Origin: Rebecca billardiae RCC1528
Lineage: Eukaryota; Haptophyta
NCBI GenBank assembly: GCA_965240325.2
Contig: OZ251223.1
Coordinates: 1,798,001 to 1,862,000, forward strand
Direction: 5' to 3'
DNA: 64,000 nt
Shown here: piece after piece, positions 1-8,671 of the stretch
Position numbering within the stretch: the first letter of the stretch is position 1
How the letters are laid out: each line of letters starts with the position of its first letter
The notes under the pieces: generated by a model
What the model was told of the DNA's origin: nothing
Database searches by the model: none
The model's input: the letters and a program-made list of their open reading frames with translations, nothing else
Program-made: the position numbers and the translations under genes

Positions 1-475
1 AGCGCTGCGCCTTGAGGAAGTGCGGCGTCTGCACAGACTCGGCCGAGGAGGCGGCGAGCCGGCTGGAGAACTCGTCCCAAGCGATCTGCCCGTCCCCATT
101 CGCGTCGACCCGCCTCGTGAACTCGCGCACCTGTGCGTCATTCAGCTCGGGGTTGATGCGCCTGAGCGCGTGACGGAACTCGTCCGCTGAGAGCACGCCG
201 TCGCTGTTCACGTCGAAGTTTTTGAAGATGCTCACAATGCGCCGATGCTCAAGCTGTAGCGCCTCGTTCCTTGCCGTGTTCCTGCGGAGCCCCGCCTCGC
301 GCGCGCGCCTCAGCTCGGCGCCCGTCACGATCGCGCCCGGCCCGACGTAGCTGCGGTTCGGCATTCTGTGGTCCGAGCTGTAGAAGACCGGGCTGGACCG
401 GGAGGCGCTGCGGTCGGGAGCCGCGGGCGCCCGGATCGGAAAAGCCGCCACCAAAAGCGGGCGATTGTAGAACAT
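1..475 (-). CDS. EF-hand calcium-binding protein, N-terminal part (runs off the window)
   Basis: Reading the minus strand from the ATG at 473-475 gives an open frame to the window edge (about 158 residues seen). Two canonical EF-hand loops stand in tandem. The first lies at about 172-210, with Asp-Val-Asn-Ser-Asp-Gly and a closing Asp-Glu-Phe. The second lies at about 70-105, with Asp-Ala-Asn-Gly-Asp-Gly and a closing Asp-Glu-Phe. Both keep the 1,3,5,12 ligand positions and the central Gly, so Ca2+ binding is expected. The first ~80 residues are basic, Pro/Ser/Arg-rich and show no signal peptide, so the protein is probably cytosolic, cytoskeletal or ciliary. An alternative start is the Met at 362-364. 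The gene is head-to-head with the exostosin-like gene, only 50 bp between the two ATGs. The 3' part is missing, so the total number of EF hands is unknown. Confidence 0.75.
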   Translation of the reverse strand, partial: MFYNRPLLVAAFPIRAPAAPDRSASRSSPVFYSSDHRMPNRSYVGPGAIVTGAELRRAREAGLRRNTARNEALQLEHRRIVSIFKNFDVNSDGVLSADEFRHALRRINPELNDAQVREFTRRVDANGDGQIAWDEFSSRLAASSAESVQTPHFLKAQR

Positions 476-525
476 GTAACAGCATTTTCGGCCCTCCACG
501 GTCCCACGATGGCGGATGCCGGCCC

Positions 526-2031
526 ATGTGGCATGCCATCGTGCTAGTGATCATCGCGTGGCTAGCTCAGTATGCACAGTGCACCACCATCCAGCCGGCC
601 GCTATCCAGGTCAGCCGGCTCAAACACGGCTTCCGGATCGCACAGCGCGCCAACGGCACGCGCCCGCTGCTGCACTCTGGGTGCAACGCGCGCACCATGC
701 TTGCGGTAGCCGAGCGCATTGCCCGAGCGCATGAGTACTCGCGCTGGCTGCGCCGTGACGGGCGCGTGAGGGTCTTCGAGTACGACGCATCCACGAGCGT
801 GCGTGGCTGTTTGAACCAACCCGCCTCGAGCTACTGCACGGCGGAGGACTTTGCGTGTAGCAAGCGGCAGCGGCTGATGGGCTCGCTCTCTGCGCGACTG
901 AACGCGTCGTCGAGCGCGCTCGCGCGCACGCTCGACCCGGCGGCCGCGGACCTCCTGGTGATCCCGTGCTACGCCCTGCCGCAGGCGCACGCGCGCCGAC
1001 TGCCGCACCTCACTGCCCACAGCGCTCACCGCCACGTGCTCATCTTCGCGCAGACGATCGACGCGCCGCCCGCGTGCGACCTGCGCGAGCGCTGGCCCGT
1101 GCAGCTGTTCAACCTGCAGTGGCCCGCGCACTGTGGGCATGCGCCGGGGGGCTTCGACCCGTCGTCGCTGCCGTACCCGTCGGAGCGGCAGGCGCCGCGC
1201 GCTGAGCCCGCCGGACGCGCCCGTGCGCGCCCCGTGCTCGCATCCTTCATCGGGCACGCACACGGCACGGCGGCCGCCCTCCGCTCGAACGTGATGGCCG
1301 CGTGCCGCGCGGCGCCCTCTGCGGAGTGCTCGTACGCGGGGCCAAAGGAGATGGGCTCGCGCGCGGAGCTCCACGCGCTCAAGCGGCGCTCTACGTTCTG
1401 CCTCGAGGTCGCGGGCGACACGGCGTACCGCCAGTCGCTCACCGACGACCTGCTCGCCGGCTGCATCCCCGTGCTGCTCTCTCCCGAGATGGCCTCGCAG
1501 CACGGGCTGCACTGGCACGCGTGGCGCAACGCGACCACGGTGCTCGCCACGTGGGTCGGCGGCGAGGCGGCGCCACGCGCCGTGCGCGTGGTGCATGCGC
1601 GCACACCACGAGCGCGCGTCCCTTCGGCGGCCACAGTGCGCCGCGCGGCCGCAACCGAGTCCGCCGACGACCGTCCGGTGGACGTGCCCGCGCGCGCCGC
1701 GGCGTCACTCGGCGCGGGCGATGCGATCAGGCTGCGCGCGAGTTCGTTTGCCGCGCTGCTCGCGCAGCTCATGGCGCTCAGGGATGGCGGTGGCACGAGT
1801 GTCGCACGCATGCGGCAGACGATCGACGCGCACTCTGCGAGCCTGCGCTATCGCGACGACCTGGACCGGGCGGGTCAGGCCGGCGTGCGGGCCGATCTCG
1901 ACGCTCTCGATACGCTCTTTGTGGCCGCCGCGATGATTGCCGAGGAGATGGAGGGCGCGTGCTCCCGCGCAGTGCGCCTGGGGACCATGCACGCGTCCGA
2001 GCTGGCACGGCTTGCCGTCCCTTATGGCTAG
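526..2031 (+). CDS. Exostosin-like (GT47) glycosyltransferase, type II membrane protein
   Basis: This 501-residue protein begins with a hydrophobic signal-anchor (residues 1-19), which sets the start at 526 rather than at in-frame codons further upstream that overlap the neighbouring gene. The exostosin pattern follows: an early Val-Phe-Glu-Tyr-Asp strand with nearby Cys residues, an Asp-Leu-Leu-Val-Ile-Pro segment, and at about residues 291-320 the family hallmark Phe-Cys-Leu-Glu...Gly-Asp-Thr...Arg...Leu...Gly-Cys-Ile-Pro-Val. Exostosin/GT47 enzymes work in the Golgi lumen and add sugars to cell-wall or proteoglycan-like glycans; the sugar donor cannot be read from the sequence. The C-terminal ~170 residues are Ala/Arg-rich and less conserved in style. 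No intron is evident. A candidate AATAAA lies at 2190-2195. Confidence 0.8.
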   Translation: MWHAIVLVIIAWLAQYAQCTTIQPAAIQVSRLKHGFRIAQRANGTRPLLHSGCNARTMLAVAERIARAHEYSRWLRRDGRVRVFEYDASTSVRGCLNQPASSYCTAEDFACSKRQRLMGSLSARLNASSSALARTLDPAAADLLVIPCYALPQAHARRLPHLTAHSAHRHVLIFAQTIDAPPACDLRERWPVQLFNLQWPAHCGHAPGGFDPSSLPYPSERQAPRAEPAGRARARPVLASFIGHAHGTAAALRSNVMAACRAAPSAECSYAGPKEMGSRAELHALKRRSTFCLEVAGDTAYRQSLTDDLLAGCIPVLLSPEMASQHGLHWHAWRNATTVLATWVGGEAAPRAVRVVHARTPRARVPSAATVRRAAATESADDRPVDVPARAAASLGAGDAIRLRASSFAALLAQLMALRDGGGTSVARMRQTIDAHSASLRYRDDLDRAGQAGVRADLDALDTLFVAAAMIAEEMEGACSRAVRLGTMHASELARLAVPYG

Positions 2032-2549
2032 CATGCTGGCACGGCCTGAGTGCATCTCGGCGTCGTCGGACTCAAAGTCTGCGGCGGACGGAGTCGGAAT
2101 CTCCGCCATGTCCATGGCGAGCACGGGATCGGACTTGTCAGTCGGTCGGTGCGACACCGGACACGATGCCCGCCCCATGCCGGTTGGTTAATAAATTGGC
2201 CCGTGACGATAGTGCCGGCAGGCACTTCAGTGACGACACACTGCGCGGCTCACAGTCCGAATCAGCATCATCGCCGAGTGGCGAGCACGGCATGCCGTGA
2301 GCCACGACCCGACTCAGCACCGTCACCGCCGCTCCTGCGAGCCACCGCCAGACCTCATACTCGTGAAACGTCTCGACCGTGGTCGTCGTCTCGTCGCCGT
2401 CAACGAGTCATCAGTCAATGCCGGCTCCGCGTGCTTCGTGAAACGCCGCCTGAAGCCGCGCAGCAGGAAGGCAGCTGTCGAATGAGCCGAGGCAGCTCTG
2501 TACTCGTGGTTCAGCTTCAACAAAGCAACGGTTGCTGCACTCGCGGGGC
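2032..2549. other. Intergenic, 3' ends of two convergent genes
   Basis: Between the stop codons of the exostosin-like gene and the Cys-rich minus-strand gene. No convincing coding region on either strand. An AATAAA at 2190-2195 could serve the upstream gene. Confidence 0.5.
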
Positions 2550-2777
2550 TCACACACGTTGTACGTAGTAGCCGTGCGGTATCAGCGGGTCGCGCGCGAC
2601 TGATCGCCGATCACGCCCATAGATGCAGTCCATGACGCACTTGCACGGCATGCACAGGCACTGGCAAACGAAGCAAAAGGCGTCCGCAACCAGGCCACAC
2701 ATGCGCGTGCACAGCTCGCAGATGCCGTTCACGCAGGTGCTCACACACTCGCACGGCAGGCAGAGTAGCTTGCACAT
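2550..2777 (-). CDS. Small cysteine-rich protein (75 aa), unknown function
   Basis: A 75-codon frame in which 14 of the first 52 residues are Cys, arranged as repeated Cys-x2-Cys, Cys-x3-Cys and Cys-x-Cys pairs mixed with Leu, Val, Met and Phe. The last ~20 residues are polar and basic. The combination of dense Cys and hydrophobic residues without a classic signal peptide suggests either a palmitoylated membrane-surface peptide or a metal-binding, metallothionein-like peptide. I do not recognise the family. It is divergent from the Clp ATPase gene with 333 bp between start codons. A chance reading frame is possible, but such a composition is unlike the Ala/Arg/Pro-rich shadow frames seen elsewhere here. 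Confidence 0.45.
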   Translation of the reverse strand: MCKLLCLPCECVSTCVNGICELCTRMCGLVADAFCFVCQCLCMPCKCVMDCIYGRDRRSVARDPLIPHGYYVQRV

Positions 2778-3110
2778 TCCTGTCAGCTACAGAAGCGCTC
2801 GACGGCCGACGCGATGGGCACGGCGGTGCGAGGGACGCGGCCGCCCGCGCCCGCCAGGCTCAGCCTGGCTATCGTGCCCGTTCGCCTCCACCGGTCGTTA
2901 CCACCACCCGTGCTATCATAAATATCGCCATGTATGCGAACCGGCGCACCCATGTAACCGCCTGGCCGGAGAGTGTCGGCAGGGAAAAAAGTGCTTTCCC
3001 GAAGCTGCTCGAGGCGTGGCGGTGCATCCGGCTTTTGTGAGGCGCGAAACTCACGCCCGCGGACTCGCCGGCTGCTGATGATGCGCGACACCTGCGAGCG
3101 GCGGCGCGCG
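2778..3110. promoter_or_regulatory. Shared divergent promoter region
   Basis: The 333 bp between the start codons of the Cys-rich gene (-) and the Clp ATPase gene (+) must hold both promoters and 5' UTRs. No clear TATA box was identified; the AT-richest stretch is around 2910-2940. Confidence 0.35.
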
Positions 3111-4850
3111 ATGAAGGGCGCGGCACTGCTTGCCGCGGCGCTCGTCTTCGCGGCGCCGGCGCACGGCGCGGCGGGTGTTGCAAAGCTCTTCGGGTCCTCC
3201 GCGCCCGCCCGCTCGGCATACTGCGCCCCTCGGCGCGCGCCTGCCGCGCCGCGCGGCGCCGGCGTGCGCATGATGTTTGATCGCCTCGACAAGACGGCGG
3301 TGCGCGCGCTGATGGAGGCGCAGAAGGAGGCGAAGCGCAACGGCGGGTCGGAGGTGACGACGGCACACGTCATCATTGGCCTCGCTTCGCAGAAGGACGC
3401 CACCGCCGAGGCCCTCCGCCAGCTCGGCGTCACGCCTGGCAGCGTGCGCGACGTGCTGAGCAAGAATGGTGAGGCGGACACGTCCGACCTCGGCCGCGTG
3501 GCGCGGCTGTTCCAGCTGCAGACGAACGACACGCCGCTCCCCTTCTCGGCCGAGACCGAGGCCGCGCTGCAGGCCGCGCTGACCGAGGCCAACCCCGCCG
3601 CCGACCGCGAGCTTGGCGGCGCGTCCGGCGCAATCAGCTGCTCGAACGTGCTTGAGGGCATCTTGGCGGCGGACGAGTCGAGCGCGGTGGCGCTGCTGCG
3701 CGACGAGCTGGAGGTGGACGTGCCGGCGCTGCGGCGGATGCTCGCCGAGGGCCTCCTGCCTGAGCCCGAGCTCGTCGGCGCCGGCGGCGCCGACCGCCTC
3801 AAGCCCAACTCGACGCTCGCGCAGTGCGGCGTCGACCTGACCAAGCAGGCGCAGAACGGAGAGCTTGATCCCGTGTACGGCCGCGACGAGGAGATCGAGC
3901 GAATGATGCAGACGCTGGTGCGCCGGCGGAAGAACAACCCGTGCCTCGTGGGCGACCCGGGCGTGGGCAAGACCGCGCTCGTCGAGGGCCTCGCCCTGCG
4001 CATCGTCGAGGGCCGCGTGCCGCCCAAGCTGCGCAACAAGCGGCTCTTCTCGCTCGAGCTCGGCCTGCTCGTCGCCGACACAAAGTACCGCGGCGAGTTC
4101 GAGGAGCGGCTGCGGAACATCCTCGACGAGATCGACAACTCGACGATCGTCTTCATCGACGAGCTGCACACGCTCATCGGCGCGGGCTCGGCCGAGGGCG
4201 GCATCGACGCCGCCAACCTGCTCAAGCCGGCGCTCGCGCGCGGCAAGGTGCAGGTGATCGGGGCGACCACGCTCGCCGAGTACCGCAAGCACATCGAGAA
4301 GGACGCGGCGCTCGAGCGGCGGTTCCAGCCGATCGTGGTGGGCGAGCCGAGCGTGGAGCAGACCGTGGACATCCTCCGCGCGCTCGCGCCCACCTACGCC
4401 GAGCACCACGGCGTGAGCGGCTACTCGGAGGAGGCGATCGACGCGGCCGCGCGCCTCTCGGACCGCTTCATCGCCGACAGGTTCCTTCCGGACAAGGCCA
4501 TCGACGCGCTCGACGAGGCGGGCGCGGCGGTGCAGCTGCGCATGGCGGGCGAGGCGGCGGCGGCGGCGCACGCCGAGCCGGCGGCGTCGGCCGAGCCCGC
4601 GCAGCCCCCTGCGCCGCTGCCCGAGGTCTCACTGGAGGACGTCGCCAAGGTGGTGAGCCGCTGGTCGGGCGTGCCGGTCGAGCGGCTCTCGCAGGCGGAG
4701 GCGACGCAGCTGCTCGAGCTCGAGGCCGCGCTGCACCGCCGCGTGGTCGGGCAGCGGCCGGCGGTGAGCGCGCTCGCGCGCGCGATCCGGCGCGCGCGCG
4801 TCGGCCTCCGCTCGCCCCGCCGCCCCGTCGCGTCCTTCGTCTTCTCCGGC

Positions 4851-4885
<35 letters not shown>

Positions 4886-6262
4886 TGTGGCCGAGCACTA
4901 CTACGGCTCGGAGAAGGCGATGGTGCGCCTGGACATGAGCGAGTACATGGAGGTGCACACGGCGGCGCTGCCCTGCGCGCGCGAGGGGAGGGGGGGGGGG
5001 GGGGCGTGGGGCGGGCGGTGTAGGGGGGGGAGGAGCAGGGGAGCCGGGCGCGCGCGCGCGCGCGCGCGCGCGCGGACGACGCGCGCCGTCCCTCGCGTCC
5101 CGTGCCCCGCGCCCGGCCCGATCTGCGTGCGGCGCTGCTCCGCTCTGCGCGCTCCGCTCCGCTCACGCGCTCGCTCGCGCGCGCGTGCGTGCGCAGGCGC
5201 ACACGGTCGCGCGGCTGGTCGGCCCGCCGCCGGGCTACATCGGCTTCGACGAGGGCGGCCAGCTCACCGAGGCCGTGCGCCGCCGTCCGCACTCCGTTGT
5301 GCTGCTCGACGAGATCGAGAAGGCCCACCCCGACGTCTTCAACGCGCTGCTGCAGGTGCGGGGCGCAGCCGGCGCCGGCGCCGCGCGCCGCGCGGCCGGG
5401 CTCGGCGTCGGCTGCGTGCGGCGCGCGGCAGCGCTCACCCTCCTGCCTCGCGCACGGCCGCCCCCGCGCGCGGCTGCGGCAGGTTCTGGAGGACGGGCGC
5501 CTGACGGACGGGAAGGGCCGAACCGTCGACTTCACCAACACGATGCTCATCCTCACCTCGAACGTCGGCAGCCAGGCCATCCTCGAATCGCTCGGGGACG
5601 CCGAGCCGGCCGCGCGGCCGGGCGAAGGCGGCATGGAGGTGACGGTGCGCACGCCGACCAGGCCCGCCGCGGAGCCGGCCGAGAACGGCGCGGCGTCGGA
5701 GACTGCTCGGATCGAGCAGGTGGTGAAGGACGAGATGTCCTCGCGCTTCCGCCCCGAGTTCCTCAACAGGCTCGACCAGATCATCGTCTTCCACCCGCTC
5801 TCGCGCTCGGACGTGGCCGCGATCTCGGGCCTGATGCTGAGCGAGGTGTTCGAGCGCTCGGCCGAGCAGGGCGTGCAGCTCGAGCTCTCGGACGCGCTCA
5901 CCGAGCAGCTGATCGACGAGGGGTACGACGCGCAGTACGGCGCGCGCCCGCTGCGCCGCGCCGTGCAGCGCCTCGTCGAGGACGTCGCGGCCGAGTGCCT
6001 CCTCGACGGCTTCGCTGCGGGCGGTGGGGCGCTCGCGTTCGACGTCGGAGACAACGGCGGCGGGAGCTGCGTGCGCTGCTCAAACGCGCGGGGTGAGGTG
6101 CGCACGCTCGATGTGGCGGCCGCGCAGGGCATCGAGCGAGGGAGCGCGGCGCAACGCGCGGACGCTTCGGCGGCGGCCCGGGCCAACGAGGCTTCTGCTC
6201 AGAGCGCGGACCCAACCACCATGCCGGAGGCGACGGAGACGGCACCCGCGTCTGCTCGATGA
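3111..6262 (+). CDS. Clp/HSP100 AAA+ unfoldase, ClpC-like, probably plastid-targeted (3 exons)
   Basis: Exons 3111-4952, 5197-5355 and 5483-6262 join in phase 0 through GT-AG introns of 244 and 127 bp to give about 926 residues. The chosen Met opens a hydrophobic signal peptide ending near Ala-His-Gly, followed by an Ala/Arg/Pro-rich transit-like stretch, as expected for import into a complex plastid. Two Clp_N repeats follow, then AAA-1 with Walker A at residues 281-288 and Walker B (Phe-Ile-Asp-Glu-Leu-His) near 347. A short Ala-rich linker replaces the long coiled M-domain of ClpB. AAA-2 has Walker A at 580-587 and Walker B (Leu-Leu-Asp-Glu-Ile-Glu) in exon 2, and ends with the conserved Gly-Ala-Arg-Pro-Leu-Arg-Arg. 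The short linker favours ClpC/ClpA over ClpB. No obvious Ile-Gly-Phe ClpP-docking loop is seen after the sensor-1 region, so it may act without ClpP. Confidence 0.85.
4990..5074. repeat. G-tract and (GC)n microsatellite inside intron 1 of the Clp gene
   Basis: A run of 15 G at 4990-5004 is followed by further G-runs and an alternating GC tract at 5048-5074. Both lie inside the GT-AG intron 4953-5196. Confidence 0.85.
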
Positions 6263-6509
6263 TCGATCGGATCATCGTGCTGTAGCCCCCTGTATCATCT
6301 GTCATCATCGTCATGCAGCATGCCATACTGTTATTGAGCAGCATCACTACAATGACTTCCGGGACGACCGAGAACACTGGCTGATGCGGCTTGCACGCTG
6401 CGCAAGGGGATGAAGGTCACGACTGGCCTGGCATCGCCCAACTAAGCTGCTTGTGAGTTTGACGACCGCATCATGCGCGCTTGCAAGCGCGCGATGCTGG
6501 TGGCGGATG

Positions 6510-7874
6510 CTATTGCTGCGCAACGTACGTGTTCACCAGCTCGACGAGCTGCGCGAGGAAGGGCTTGAACACGCCCTCGGGCAGGAAGCCCAGCAGGTGC
6601 GCCGCGTCGAGGCACGCCTCGAACGCGACGAAGAGCAGGATGCGCGACTCGAGCCGCGTCGAGTGCTTGTTCACCACGACCGAGTTCACGTTCTGTAGGC
6701 TCTCGTGCGCGTACATGAGCTTGCGGTTGAGCGCGCCGATGCGCTGGCCGATCTCGAGCTCGCGGTGCAGCTGCTGGTACAGCGCGTCCCGCGCCGAGTC
6801 CTCCCAGAAGAAGTCGGGCGTCTCGACGATGTCCGCGTCCAGGTTGAACTCGCGCAGCTGCATCACCTTGCCGATGTGCCCGTTCACCTGCGTCAGCGTG
6901 ATGAAGTTGGCGTTGCCCGTCTCGGCGAGCTTGTGCGAGAAGCCGCGCATCGCGTCGAGGGTGGTCTCCGCGTGCGACTCGACGCGCGCAAGCTTGACGC
7001 ACTGCACGAGCGCGTACGAGAATGCCAGCCGGTCGAGCGCGTCGCTCTCGGCCGCGCGCTCGCGCCAGCCCTCCGAGTGCGCAAAGGCCGGGCGCGCGAT
7101 CCAGATCGCGTCGTCGCGCACGCCGCTCTGGCCGTCGTCGTGCGTGTACAGCCAGTCCATCTGCTCGGACTCCTCGCTCGGGAGCGTCGGGTCGCGCGCC
7201 GCCTCCGCCGACTTGCGCGAGCCCAGCAACCGGCCGAGCGGCGCCCAGCCGCGCGCGCTCGCCCCCTCGGCGCGGCGCGGCGTGAAGGTGCGCACGACGT
7301 TGAGGAAGAGCTCCTCCTCCTGCACGCGCAGGTTCCACAGCACGAGCGCGCCCGAGGCGAAGAGGAAGGCGTCGACGGGCGCGGGCAGCGCGTGCTCGTC
7401 GTGCTCCCCCGCCGAGCGCGCCGAGGGCAACGCCACGTGCACGGCGTCGGTGACGCCGGGCAGCGTGCGAACGGTGTGCTCGCTTCGTCGCAGGAAGCCG
7501 ACGAGGGAGTCAAAGTCGAATTGGATCGAGTGCGCGACGCAGCGCATGCGCGCCGGCGCGTCGTCCGGCACGGGGACATCGTGGACGACGTTGTGCACGC
7601 GCGCCGTCTTCGTCACGCGCCGCCGGCTCTTGCGCACCTCGACCTCGTGCTTCATCCACTCCTGCGCGATGCGCTTGCCGAGCGACGCGTCGTCCTGCTC
7701 GGAGATGACCGCCTTGAGCTTCTGCAGGATCTGCTGCGCGGGGCGCTCCTCCTCGTCGGCGGGGCCACCCGAGCTCGAGCTCGCGAGCCGCGCGCCGCAC
7801 GTGCGCGCCGGACGCACGGCGAGCGGCAGCGGTGCCACCCTGCGCAGGGCGAGCCGACGCGCGAGGGCCGCCAT
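6510..7874 (-). CDS. RMND1/Rmd1 (DUF155) family protein, mitochondrial
   Basis: This 454-residue intronless protein starts at the ATG (7872-7874) that opens an Arg/Ala/Leu-rich, acid-free presequence typical of mitochondrial import; codons further upstream in the same frame only add Arg-rich sequence. The DUF155 pattern is clear. It has an Asp-Ala-Phe-Leu-Phe-Ala-Ser-Gly-Ala-Leu-Val-Leu-Trp strand near residue 170, a Leu-Ala-Phe-Ser-Tyr-Ala-Leu-Val-Gln-Cys-Val-Lys segment, and the Thr-Pro-Asp-Phe-Phe-Trp-Glu block followed by Leu-Glu-Ile-Gly-Gln-Arg and Leu-Asn-Arg-Lys-Leu. A hydrophobic C-terminal segment follows, as in family members. In animals RMND1 supports mitochondrial translation, and yeast relatives are inner-membrane proteins. 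A function in mitochondrial translation here is inferred from the family. Confidence 0.85.
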   Translation of the reverse strand: MAALARRLALRRVAPLPLAVRPARTCGARLASSSSGGPADEEERPAQQILQKLKAVISEQDDASLGKRIAQEWMKHEVEVRKSRRRVTKTARVHNVVHDVPVPDDAPARMRCVAHSIQFDFDSLVGFLRRSEHTVRTLPGVTDAVHVALPSARSAGEHDEHALPAPVDAFLFASGALVLWNLRVQEEELFLNVVRTFTPRRAEGASARGWAPLGRLLGSRKSAEAARDPTLPSEESEQMDWLYTHDDGQSGVRDDAIWIARPAFAHSEGWRERAAESDALDRLAFSYALVQCVKLARVESHAETTLDAMRGFSHKLAETGNANFITLTQVNGHIGKVMQLREFNLDADIVETPDFFWEDSARDALYQQLHRELEIGQRIGALNRKLMYAHESLQNVNSVVVNKHSTRLESRILLFVAFEACLDAAHLLGFLPEGVFKPFLAQLVELVNTYVAQQ

Positions 7875-8671
7875 CGTCGCGCGGCCCAAGGAGAGACCAG
7901 CAAACCGGAGCGTTGCGCCAGCTGGACAAACTCGAAGGACCCAAGACCCAGGATCCTTGGACTTGTGGAGGGCCCTGGCGAGACCTGCACTCGGATCGGG
8001 GCCCTCTCTGGCTGTGCCGCTTTCGGCGCACGCCCGGCCGCGCGGCGGGCGACGTGTGCGCACGCCGTGCAGCTCGCGGCGCGTGCGCATTGGCTAGCTG
8101 GCACACGTCTCCCGACGCACAAGGCAAATGACCGCAGCTGGGATGCTCTTTCGCGCCGCAAGAACGCGTGCGAGGCCGGTCGCCGCGGCCGAGCGGCGTG
8201 GCCGTGCCGCCTGCACGCTGGGCGCCCATGGACGTGGCTTCGCCGCGCGCGCTGAGGCCGGCGAGCGTCGCGACCGACTTCCACGACGCGTGCGACGCGC
8301 CATCTGCCCGCTTCCTTGCCTGTGACGCACGTCTTCTGCGGGCAATGGCGACTCGCGCGCCCATGCGGCGGCGAAGCCGCCATCCGCCGCGCTTTGCCGT
8401 TGGACAGCGCGGAACATTTCTTTTTGAAAAGCGCCGAATCGCCGATCTGAAAAGACCGGAAGGCGTTTGTCCAGCTGGCGGCGCAACGCCCCTGAATGCG
8501 GGCCATGATCGGAATATCGGATGGCTTTTCTGGGAAACTTCAAACTTCGCACTGATGATCACCACACCGGCGACTTGGCCGAGAACTTGGGACCGGTCGG
8601 TGACGGCCGCGACGCACGCGATCAGGCGGCCGCAGGCCGCTCGCACGATAAGCTTCACCAACATTGCGCAT
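7875..8671. other. Divergent intergenic region (promoters)
   Basis: About 800 bp between the divergent starts of the RMND1-like and RNA-repair genes. The frame of the RNA-repair gene stays open far upstream, and a Met at 8555-8557 would add a basic, possibly organelle-targeting leader. No other gene is supported. Confidence 0.4.

Noticed and set aside
2783-4393. Minus-strand open frame of 536 codons (and 3051-4571, 4468-6186) opposite the Clp ATPase gene
   Set aside because: Ser/Arg/Ala-rich shadows of a well-supported plus-strand gene; no recognisable motif.
6481-8097. Plus-strand frames of 538 and 516 codons opposite the RMND1-like gene
   Set aside because: Antisense shadows; the minus strand carries the conserved DUF155 motifs.
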